NCBI GenBank assembly: GCA_002162915.1
Contig: MABB01000083.1
Location: 1-5,553, forward strand
Origin: Rhodospirillales bacterium 47_12_T64
GTDB lineage: Bacteria; Pseudomonadota; Alphaproteobacteria; Kiloniellales; Kiloniellaceae
Reading direction: 5' to 3'
DNA: 5,553 nt
Part shown: positions 1 to 5,553 of the stretch, piece after piece
How positions within the stretch are numbered: the first letter of the stretch is position 1
Layout: each line of letters starts with the position of its first letter
The notes under the pieces: generated by a model
Databases searched by the model: none
What the model saw: the letters and a program-made list of their open reading frames with translations, nothing else
What the model was told of the DNA's origin: nothing
Program-made: the position numbers and the translations under genes

Positions 1-1664
1 AGGCTGAAGATATGGCAGCCGCTGGAACCACAGCGGAAGTCTGCAGTGAGACAATGCGGGAAAGCCTTAAACAGGATCTGGAAACACTTAAACTCGTGCA
101 AGATACGATTGAGACCGAGGGTGATCGTTTTAACGTTCTGATCAAGGATCGCATCGGAGGTGTCGAAGAACTGCTTGCCGGAGCCAGCGGCAAAGTGTCA
201 GAACTGGGAGAGAGACTATCAGGTGAAAATCAAGCCATGGAACAGTTAGTGGCTGAAATTGGATACAAAGCGGTTTCATTATCTGATGCAATGCGAAAAG
301 ATGCTGAAGAGGTCAGAGAACTTTTTGCTGATGTTGCTGCGCGGGCAGGAGAGATAACTGGCCACTTCAAGATTCAAGCAGGGGAGCTTGATAAGAGTGG
401 TCAGGAAGTTGCTAACAACCTTTCGCAGGTGACAAAGGATTTGGGAGAAGCTGTTTCGCTTGCAGGACGAGAAGAAGCTTCGCGCCTGACAGAGGCGACG
501 GCTCAGGCTCAGGACACATTGATCGCAGCCGCAGAGAAAATTCGTCCCGGTATTGAAAGTCTAGAAGATTCGTCTGAGCGCCTGAGTGATCTCGCTGATG
601 TCGTGATGGGGGGATTGAGCGAACACACCCGTGAGATCGGACAGGTAAGCCAGGCTGCACAGAAGAACGTTGAAGAGACATCCAAAAGCTTGAAAGACCA
701 GACGCGATTGATGGAACTCGCCGCTGATAAGGCGGTCCGCCATACGACAGACGTGGCTAAAGTGTTCCAATTGCAGACTCTTGCACTTGCAGACGGGTCC
801 AGTGCGGCGAACCAGGCTGTTATGGATTTGCGTCGGGGGGTGCATGAAGAGCTCGATGCCTTCAAAGAACTCTCTGATGATTTTGAGAAACTGCACGACG
901 ACGTTCGAATGTCACTGGACGCACGAACAAAAGCTCTGTCCCAGGTATCGGAAGAGTCCAAGCAAACGGCAGAGGCTTTAGGCCATGAAGTTGAGGAACA
1001 AAGAGAGAAGTTGGTCAGATTGGCCGAGGAATCTCTAAAGCAGGTTGAGGAAATAAGTGATCGAGCGGAAGTTGCGGCTTCAGGGTTGGAAGTTGCTGCT
1101 ACTAAAGCGCTTGAGCGAGCCGAAACTTTGGCTTCCACTTTACGCAAAGACACAGACAGCGTTTCGAAAATGAATGAAAAAGTTTCTATTTTGGCTGATA
1201 CCTTTGGGCAACAAGTCAGAGACCTCACACATGCTTCCGAAGAGGCGACCAGACAAGCTCTGGTTCTTCGTGAAAATAAATCAGCTAATAAACGGGATGC
1301 TTTCCTGCGCGGTGCAACAATTTTGATCGATGATCTTAATTCTTCAGCGATTGATCTGAATAAAATTTTGGATCAGGACTTGCCTGAAGAATATTGGAAG
1401 CGATATCACAAGGGTGATCGTTCTATCTTTGCCAGATCGTTTCTTAAGAAAAAAGATCTCTACGATACACATGAAGTAAAACGTTATTTTGAGACCAATC
1501 AGACGTTCCGAAACCAGGTAAATCGCTATATGGATCAGTTTGATAATCTTATGTCACAAGCCCGAGAATGCGATAGTGAAGATGTTCTTGCGGCAACATT
1601 TATGACGGCTGATGTCGGCAAACTCTATGTATTGCTGGCGCGATCCCTTGGCCGAATGGAGTAA
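1..1664 (+). CDS. Long coiled-coil protein with conserved-looking C-terminal helical module (5'-partial)
   Basis: The frame is open from the first complete codon (base 3; A-E-D precede the ATG at 12), so the protein probably begins upstream. The ATG at 12 gives 550 residues, numbered from it here. Residues 1 to about 420 are almost wholly helical heptad-type sequence rich in Glu, Ala, Leu, Ser, Lys and Asp, with few aromatics and no Trp: a long coiled coil or rod. Residues about 428-550 differ: they hold the only Trp (W462, in EEYWKRYHKGDRSIFAR), several Tyr and Phe, and end in an AATFMTADVGKLYVLLARSLG segment, so they look like a folded helical domain. No membrane segment, signal peptide or nucleotide-binding motif is visible. 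The overall plan recalls large alphaproteobacterial coiled-coil proteins such as the polarity factor TipN, whose membrane segments are N-terminal; this is from memory and tentative. A structural or cell-organisation role is inference. The stop lies 4 nt before the atm1 start, suggesting co-transcription. Confidence 0.85.
   Translation, partial: AEDMAAAGTTAEVCSETMRESLKQDLETLKLVQDTIETEGDRFNVLIKDRIGGVEELLAGASGKVSELGERLSGENQAMEQLVAEIGYKAVSLSDAMRKDAEEVRELFADVAARAGEITGHFKIQAGELDKSGQEVANNLSQVTKDLGEAVSLAGREEASRLTEATAQAQDTLIAAAEKIRPGIESLEDSSERLSDLADVVMGGLSEHTREIGQVSQAAQKNVEETSKSLKDQTRLMELAADKAVRHTTDVAKVFQLQTLALADGSSAANQAVMDLRRGVHEELDAFKELSDDFEKLHDDVRMSLDARTKALSQVSEESKQTAEALGHEVEEQREKLVRLAEESLKQVEEISDRAEVAASGLEVAATKALERAETLASTLRKDTDSVSKMNEKVSILADTFGQQVRDLTHASEEATRQALVLRENKSANKRDAFLRGATILIDDLNSSAIDLNKILDQDLPEEYWKRYHKGDRSIFARSFLKKKDLYDTHEVKRYFETNQTFRNQVNRYMDQFDNLMSQARECDSEDVLAATFMTADVGKLYVLLARSLGRME
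1658..1661 (+). promoter_or_regulatory. Shine-Dalgarno site for atm1
   Basis: GGAG lies 7 nt before the ATG at 1669 and overlaps the last codons of the upstream coiled-coil gene. It supports 1669 over the in-frame ATGs at 1678 and 1699, and suggests that translation of the transporter is coupled to the gene before it. Confidence 0.6.
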
Positions 1665-1668
1665 CTGA

Positions 1669-3537
1669 ATGCGTCGGATGCGCGAAGATGTGCCCGAAAT
1701 GGAGAAGGAGTCGAGCCAGCTTGATACCTTAAAAACGCTTCTCCCCTATTTTTGGCCAACGGATCGTTTTGATCTCAAAGTACGTATCATTGTTTGTTTT
1801 GGGTTACTTATCCTCGCGAAGCTTACGAATGTATCCGTGCCCTATATTCTCAGAGGTGCTGTTGACGCGCTGAGTATTGATGAACCAGGGCTTTTGGTTG
1901 TGCCATTGGGAATGCTCATCGCCTATGGTTTGGCGAGGATTGGTGCAATTGCCTTTGATAATATCCGCGAGGGGCTTTTTGCCAAGGTCGTGCAGAATGC
2001 CATCCGCCGGGTGGCACTGGTAACATTTCGTCATTTGCATTCTTTGTCACTGCGATTTCACATCGAGCGCAGAACAGGCGGGGTAACCCGCGCAATTGAT
2101 CGTGGAACAAAGGGCATAGAATTTATGCTCACATTCCTGATGTTCAATGTGATTCCAACCCTTCTTGAGATTGCTGTTGTTTGTATTCTCTTGTGGGTGT
2201 TGTTCGACTGGCGATTTGCTGCGGTCCCTCTGGTGACGATCCTCATTTACATCTTTTTAACCCTGAAGATTACCGAGTGGCGCATTACCCTTCGCCGGAA
2301 TATGAATGCAGCGGATAACGATGCGAATACCAAGGCGGTTGATAGTCTGCTCAACTTTGAAACGGTCAAATATTTTGGCAACGAAGAGCATGAGGTCGCG
2401 CGCTATGATAAAGGTCTTGCCGCCTATGAAGACGCGGCCATTCGCAGTAGAACCAGTCTTTCAAGTTTAAACATTATACAATCCGGGGTTATCTCTATCG
2501 GGGCCAGCCTCATGATGATCATGTCGGGGTACGGTGTGGTATCTGGTGCTATGACGGTTGGTGACTTTGTCATGGTCAATGCATATCTGTTACAGCTGGC
2601 GATGCCGCTTAATTTCCTTGGATTTGTTTATCGCGAAATACGCCAAGCCTTGATTGACATGCATACGATGTTCGAGCTCTTGCATAAGGATCTTGAAATC
2701 AAGGATGTGCCTGACGCGGATGAGCTCAAAATCAATGGTGGAGAGATCCACTTTGAGAACTGTACATTTGGTTACGACGCACGTCGGCCGATCCTCAAAG
2801 GGGTAAGCTTTACAGTTCCGGCGGGCCAGAAGCTTGCAATTGTTGGAGCGAGCGGGGCAGGGAAGTCAACGATTAGTCGGTTGCTCTTCCGGTTCTATAA
2901 CCTTGACGCTGGCAAAGTGACCATTGATGGCCAGGATATCTCGCAAGTTCAGCAGGGGTCTCTGCGTCAGGCGATCGGTATTGTGCCTCAGGATACGGTG
3001 CTTTTTAACGATACGATTTACTACAACATTGCCTATGGACGCCCATCAGCCACGCGTGAAGAAGTCGAAGCTGCTGCGAAGTTGGCCAAGATCCACGACT
3101 TTGTTCTTTCGCTGCCGGATGGATATGATTCCACCGTTGGTGAGCGTGGTCTAAAGCTTTCCGGTGGGGAGAAACAACGGGTTGCGATTGCGCGTACGGT
3201 GCTTAAGGACCCTGCTATTATGTTGTTTGACGAGGCGACATCAGCTTTGGACAGTAAAACAGAGCAAGAGATTCAGGCCAGTCTTAATGATGTTTCCAAA
3301 GATAGAACCACTTTGGTTATTGCTCACCGCCTTTCAACGGTTGTTGATGCCGATGAAATCATTGTTTTGGAACAAGGGCAAATCGCCGAACGCGGAACCC
3401 ATAGTGTTCTGTTGAAAAAGGGTGGTCACTATGCGGAAATGTGGCGCCGCCAGTTGGAAGTTGCCCAGAAAGTTGCAGAAGTAGAGAAGGCTACCGAAGC
3501 AGAAGAGGGAATAGTCCAGATCGACACTAAAGCATGA
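1669..3537 (+). CDS. atm1: Atm1/ABCB7-family ABC half-transporter (permease-ATPase fusion)
   Basis: An inner-membrane exporter half that works as a homodimer. Known relatives (mitochondrial Atm1/ABCB7, bacterial Atm1) export glutathione-linked sulfur or metal species, supporting Fe-S assembly or metal detoxification. The membrane domain (about 38-320) has six hydrophobic segments near 38-58, 73-98, 152-176, 180-200, 270-292 and 297-320. Hallmarks of the subfamily are the RAIDRGTKGIEF stretch (141-152) and NFETVKYFGNEEHE (229-242). R205, R209, N268 and Q271 sit one position off residues I recall as glutathione contacts in Novosphingobium Atm1; this is recalled, not aligned. The ATPase domain is complete: Walker A GASGAGKST (393-401), Q-loop Q441, signature LSGGE (497-501), Walker B IMLFDE (517-522), D-loop SALD (525-528) and switch His H553. 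Length of 622 is normal. An acidic tail (about 600-622) follows. The start at 1669 has a good GGAG site. Its TGA overlaps the meaB ATG. An exporter of other substrates (e.g. the HMT1 branch) is less likely. Confidence 0.95.
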   Translation: MRRMREDVPEMEKESSQLDTLKTLLPYFWPTDRFDLKVRIIVCFGLLILAKLTNVSVPYILRGAVDALSIDEPGLLVVPLGMLIAYGLARIGAIAFDNIREGLFAKVVQNAIRRVALVTFRHLHSLSLRFHIERRTGGVTRAIDRGTKGIEFMLTFLMFNVIPTLLEIAVVCILLWVLFDWRFAAVPLVTILIYIFLTLKITEWRITLRRNMNAADNDANTKAVDSLLNFETVKYFGNEEHEVARYDKGLAAYEDAAIRSRTSLSSLNIIQSGVISIGASLMMIMSGYGVVSGAMTVGDFVMVNAYLLQLAMPLNFLGFVYREIRQALIDMHTMFELLHKDLEIKDVPDADELKINGGEIHFENCTFGYDARRPILKGVSFTVPAGQKLAIVGASGAGKSTISRLLFRFYNLDAGKVTIDGQDISQVQQGSLRQAIGIVPQDTVLFNDTIYYNIAYGRPSATREEVEAAAKLAKIHDFVLSLPDGYDSTVGERGLKLSGGEKQRVAIARTVLKDPAIMLFDEATSALDSKTEQEIQASLNDVSKDRTTLVIAHRLSTVVDADEIIVLEQGQIAERGTHSVLLKKGGHYAEMWRRQLEVAQKVAEVEKATEAEEGIVQIDTKA

Positions 3538-4523
3538 CAAAAGAAAATTCCAGGATTGCTCAATTGGTCGATGGAATCTCTCAAAGAGATCGTAGATCCC
3601 TTGCCCGGGCGATAACGCTTATAGAATCAACGCGGAAGGACCACAGGGCGAATGCTGATGTCCTTTTGGAACAAATCCTCCCGCAGAGTGGTAATTCTCT
3701 AAGGATTGGTATTTCAGGCGTCCCCGGGGTGGGGAAGTCGACGTTTATCGAATCTTTCGGCATGCACCTGATCTCGCAAGGACACCGGGTTGCGGTTCTG
3801 GCAATTGACCCCTCTTCGCAGCGGACGGGGGGATCCATTCTCGGGGATAAAACCCGAATGGAAATTTTATCGCGTCAGGAAGCTGCTTTTATTCGGCCTT
3901 CTCCTGCTGGGGGAACTCTGGGTGGGGTCGCGCGCCGAACACGCGAGGCAATGCTGTTGTGTGAAGCCGCGGGCTTTGATGTGATCCTCGTCGAGACTGT
4001 GGGTGTTGGCCAGTCAGAGACTGCTGTATCAGAAATGGTTGATATGTTCCTGCTGCTTTTGTTGCCGAGTGGTGGTGATGAGCTACAAGGGATTAAGAAA
4101 GGGATCATGGAGCTTGCCGATATGGTTGTCGTCAATAAATCTGACGGGGATTTAAAGCCGGCAGCAAGCCGCGCGGCAGCTGAATACCATGCAGCCCTCG
4201 GATTGATGAGACCATCCAGTTCCAATTGGAAGCCAACAGTCAAAAAATGCTCAGCTCTACACGATGAGGGAATTGCAGATATCTGGTTGGCGATAGAAGA
4301 GTTTCGATCAAAGCTGTGGGCGAGCAATGAAATTCAGGAAAAGCGCGTCAGGCAGTCCGTTGCCTGGATGTGGGGAGAGATAAAAGAATCGCTTCTCGTC
4401 GCATTTTGTGACAAATCAGAGGTCAGATCCGCTTTAGGAAAAATGGAATCCAGTGTGATGGATGGTCGATTAGCCCCTGCAACTGCAGCACGGAAGTTAT
4501 TGGAGCTCTTCTCTAAGGCCTAA
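3534..4523 (+). CDS. meaB: MeaB/ArgK-family P-loop GTPase, methylmalonyl-CoA mutase chaperone
   Basis: This is a cytoplasmic G3E-class GTPase. MeaB binds adenosylcobalamin-dependent methylmalonyl-CoA mutase, gates loading of the cofactor and protects the enzyme from inactivation. The 329-residue length is typical. Visible motifs are Walker A/G1 GVPGVGKST (62-70), the IDPSS segment with D92, GDKTRM with D105, the G3-region ETVGVGQSE with E154, the base-specificity motif NKSD (201-204) and a G5-like CSAL (239-242). D92, D105 and E154 are the conserved acidic residues of the family's active site. The C-terminal helical part (about 265-329) matches the dimerisation arm. The ATG overlaps the atm1 TGA by 4 bp (ATGA) and no strong Shine-Dalgarno is visible, so translational coupling is likely. 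No mutase gene (mutA/mutB or mcm) is in view. The old name ArgK (arginine transport kinase) is misleading. A mutase partner other than methylmalonyl-CoA mutase, such as ethylmalonyl-CoA mutase, cannot be excluded. Confidence 0.95.
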   Translation: MTKENSRIAQLVDGISQRDRRSLARAITLIESTRKDHRANADVLLEQILPQSGNSLRIGISGVPGVGKSTFIESFGMHLISQGHRVAVLAIDPSSQRTGGSILGDKTRMEILSRQEAAFIRPSPAGGTLGGVARRTREAMLLCEAAGFDVILVETVGVGQSETAVSEMVDMFLLLLLPSGGDELQGIKKGIMELADMVVVNKSDGDLKPAASRAAAEYHAALGLMRPSSSNWKPTVKKCSALHDEGIADIWLAIEEFRSKLWASNEIQEKRVRQSVAWMWGEIKESLLVAFCDKSEVRSALGKMESSVMDGRLAPATAARKLLELFSKA

Positions 4524-4549
4524 GTAGCGGGGCAAATAACTGTTCTGGG

Positions 4550-4591
4550 TAGATTCTCCATGAATTCTACTGATTCTTGATGATTTTTTTT
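4550..4591 (+). terminator. Weak candidate terminator after meaB
   Basis: An imperfect hairpin pairs TAGATTC (4550-4556) with GAATTCTA (4562-4569), with one bulged T and a 5-nt loop. A T8 run follows at 4584-4591. The stem is A+T-rich and the T-run starts 14 nt after it, so this is not a classical intrinsic terminator. It may still end part of the transcription of the atm1-meaB unit. Confidence 0.3.
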
Positions 4592-4609
4592 GGGAATCGC
4601 CCTTTTGTC

Positions 4610-4638
4610 TTGACCCCTAGCCCCCTGTGTCCTAAAAC
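4610..4638 (+). promoter_or_regulatory. Sigma-70-type promoter for rpmB
   Basis: TTGACC (-35, 4610-4615) is separated by 17 bp from TAAAAC (-10, 4633-4638), a close match to the housekeeping consensus with ideal spacing. The start of transcription would fall near 4645, giving a leader of roughly 57 nt. The discriminator just after the -10 (TCGCGCCG, 4639-4646) is G+C-rich, as in ribosomal promoters subject to stringent control; that regulation is inference. Confidence 0.7.
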
Positions 4639-4689
4639 TCGCGCCGAGCCGAACTACTGGCATAGATTTTTATTATTCATCGAGATTAC

Positions 4690-4693
4690 AGGA
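4690..4693 (+). promoter_or_regulatory. Shine-Dalgarno site for rpmB
   Basis: AGGA lies 8 nt before the ATG at 4702, a good spacing for a highly translated ribosomal protein gene, and it fixes the start. Confidence 0.7.
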
Positions 4694-4701
4694 TTAAAAC
4701 C

Positions 4702-4998
4702 ATGGCACGCCGTTGTGACTTTACTGGTAAAGAAGTACAGACTGGCAACAATGTGAGCCACGCTAAGAATAGAACTCGGCGTCGGTTCCTGCCAAATCTT
4801 CAAAAGGCTTCAATGTTGAGCGATGTTCTTGGTCAGATTGTTCAATTCCGTCTGAGCACAGCAGCTATTCGCACCATTGAAAAACGCGGCGGTCTTGATG
4901 CCTTTTTGGTATCAACTCCGACTTCTTCATTGGGCAAAAAAGCCCGCGAAATGAAAAAGCGCGTTCAGAATGCTTTGGCTTCCAAAGCAGCTGAATAA
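4702..4998 (+). CDS. rpmB: 50S ribosomal protein L28
   Basis: L28 (bL28) is a small basic protein of the large ribosomal subunit that binds 23S rRNA. The 98-residue product begins MARRCDFTGK, the usual L28 opening, followed by NNVSHA (16-21) and the basic TRRRFLPNLQ (25-34), both diagnostic of the family. The second half carries the LSTAAIRTIEKRGGLDAFLV segment (51-70) and a Lys/Arg-rich C-terminal helix. The length matches the alphaproteobacterial form, which is longer than the roughly 78-residue form of E. coli. The gene stands alone here: it has its own promoter, ribosome binding site and terminator. L33 (rpmG), its partner in many gammaproteobacteria, is not adjacent. The last 34 bp overlap the end of a convergent gene on the other strand. 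Confidence 0.98.
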   Translation: MARRCDFTGKEVQTGNNVSHAKNRTRRRFLPNLQKASMLSDVLGQIVQFRLSTAAIRTIEKRGGLDAFLVSTPTSSLGKKAREMKKRVQNALASKAAE

Positions 4999-5553
4999 GC
5001 CGACTTATTCTTAGAACAGCCCGCTGTGCGAAAGCCAGCGGGCTTTCTTTGTTCTTGATTTAGACTATCAATTTCAAACATCAGTAAGAGTGTATCCTGA
5101 GTAAAGCTCAGATTGTCATCTGACAGTAGATAGACAAGCGTCTCTCCATTCTGCCCTAATCGGCTGCTGATACCTTCCATATTATCTATGGCATGCTGAC
5201 CCTCAAAATTAGCCAGAACGTGCCCCTTCATAATTCCACCCGGCTGTATCTGTTCTGCAGGAAAAATTCTGAGGCTGGTTTCAAATCCGTCAAAAAATGA
5301 AAACCGTCTCTCCAGTAATAGCAGGTCACCACCTGGGGTAACGCTTAATCCGGTAGGGAGGAAGTTAGCGTTTGATTCCAGATATAATGTACGCCAACTG
5401 TATTGATCCCAAAGAAAGGCTTCTATTAAAGGCTCTCGGGATTGTGGACCTGATTGTGGATTAGGTGTCTCAATACGCTCAGGGATAGCCAGCAGGCAGC
5501 CTCCTGGTAGCCAGGTTAAGGCCTCTATACCTTTATTCTTCGATGTATGTGTG
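4965..5553 (-). CDS. Phytase-like / esterase-like beta-propeller protein, C-terminal part (N-terminus outside window)
   Basis: Read from the right edge (first full codon at 5552-5550), the frame stays open for 195 residues to a TGA at 4967-4965; the start lies beyond the window. The sequence fits the family annotated as 'esterase-like activity of phytase' (phytase-like domain), often exported proteins of unproven substrate. Visible family-type segments are NKGIEALTWLPGG and LLAIPE (about 6-24), FLPTGLSVTPGGDLLLLERR (64-83), and near the C-terminus DNMEGISSR (123-131) with TLVYLLSDDNLS and TLLLMFEID (138-162). The family usually ends soon after the last strand; here a hydrophilic tail of about 33 residues continues, encoded partly by the rpmB terminator and the last 34 bp of rpmB. 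The gene is convergent with rpmB. A Met at 5231 (residue 108) is internal, not the start, because family-like sequence continues upstream of it. Enzyme activity cannot be judged from this fragment. Confidence 0.85.
   Translation of the reverse strand, partial: THTSKNKGIEALTWLPGGCLLAIPERIETPNPQSGPQSREPLIEAFLWDQYSWRTLYLESNANFLPTGLSVTPGGDLLLLERRFSFFDGFETSLRIFPAEQIQPGGIMKGHVLANFEGQHAIDNMEGISSRLGQNGETLVYLLSDDNLSFTQDTLLLMFEIDSLNQEQRKPAGFRTAGCSKNKSAYSAALEAKAF
4993..5010 (+). repeat. Short inverted repeat over the rpmB stop codon
   Basis: GAATAAG (4993-4999) and CTTATTC (5004-5010) are perfect 7-bp complements around a 4-nt CCGA loop. The left arm contains the TAA stop. The stem is A+T-rich and there is no T-run after it, so on its own it is not a terminator. 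It ends 7 nt before the strong terminator stem. Confidence 0.5.
5018..5050 (+). terminator. Intrinsic terminator of rpmB
   Basis: A perfect 9-bp G+C-rich stem pairs AGCCCGCTG (5018-5026) with CAGCGGGCT (5036-5044). The loop can fold further as GC-GAAA-GC with one bulged T, giving a stable GNRA-type tetraloop. The stem runs into TTTCTTTG (5044-5051), the T-tract. On the opposite strand the stem is followed by GTTCTAAG rather than a T-run, so termination is expected mainly in the rpmB direction. Confidence 0.9.

Noticed and set aside
12..14. The ATG at 12 as the true start of the coiled-coil protein
   Set aside because: The frame continues open to the window edge, the preceding bases offer only a weak AGG, and the sequence enters a coiled coil almost at once. 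It cannot be excluded, but a start outside the window is more likely.
509..1228. A 239-residue open frame on the minus strand
   Set aside because: It lies wholly inside the coiled-coil gene, is a low-complexity Ser/Ala/Arg-rich complement of heptad codons, and has no recognisable motif. It is a shadow frame.
3875..4327. A 150-residue open frame on the minus strand
   Set aside because: It is antisense to the conserved GTPase core of meaB and has no family-like sequence, so it is a shadow frame.
4639..4701. A riboswitch or autoregulatory leader before rpmB
   Set aside because: The leader is only about 57 nt and shows no strong hairpin or recognisable conserved motif, only an A+T-rich stretch before the ribosome binding site.
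4965..5231. An independent 88-residue minus-strand gene starting at the ATG at 5231
   Set aside because: The same frame is open to the window's right edge and the upstream residues show the expected phytase-like segments. The Met is therefore internal to a longer protein.
1..5553. Mobile element, CRISPR array, toxin-antitoxin or defence system
   Set aside because: I saw no direct-repeat arrays, terminal inverted repeats, transposase or integrase motifs, or tRNA-like structures. All recognisable genes are core or housekeeping-type.

Overview
The window looks like an ordinary chromosomal stretch of an alphaproteobacterium of moderate G+C content. The evidence is the ~98-residue alphaproteobacterial form of ribosomal protein L28, an Atm1-type (ABCB7-like) half-transporter, a MeaB-type GTPase, and a long coiled-coil protein with a C-terminal module of a kind I associate with alphaproteobacterial polarity or cell-organisation proteins. 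I cannot place the genus from this sequence.

Layout, left to right. (1) Bases 1-1664 (+): the 3' part of a long coiled-coil protein. Its frame is still open at the left edge, so the N-terminus is probably outside the window. (2) 1669-3537 (+): a complete Atm1-family ABC half-transporter, starting 4 nt after the previous stop. (3) 3534-4523 (+): a complete MeaB/ArgK-family P-loop GTPase whose ATG overlaps the transporter's TGA (ATGA). These three genes are tightly packed and probably form one transcription unit. (4) 4524-4701: an intergenic region of 178 bp with a weak hairpin plus T8 tract, a good sigma-70-type promoter (TTGACC-17-TAAAAC) with a G+C-rich discriminator, and the L28 ribosome binding site. 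(5) 4702-4998 (+): rpmB, followed by a small A+T-rich hairpin over the stop codon and a strong intrinsic terminator at 5018-5050. (6) 4965-5553 (-): the C-terminal 195 codons of a phytase-like (esterase-like) beta-propeller protein that converges on rpmB. Its reading frame passes through the rpmB terminator and ends 34 bp inside rpmB.

Functionally, Atm1 exports glutathione-linked sulfur or metal compounds from the cytoplasm and ties to Fe-S and metal homeostasis. MeaB is the GTPase chaperone of adenosylcobalamin-dependent methylmalonyl-CoA mutase; no mutase is in view. rpmB is an independent, probably growth-rate-controlled unit. I saw no RNA genes, CRISPR arrays, insertion sequences, prophage genes or defence systems. 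The points that merit a second look are the poorly characterised coiled-coil protein, its linkage with atm1-meaB, and the convergent overlap at the rpmB terminator. I found no convincing previously undescribed system.
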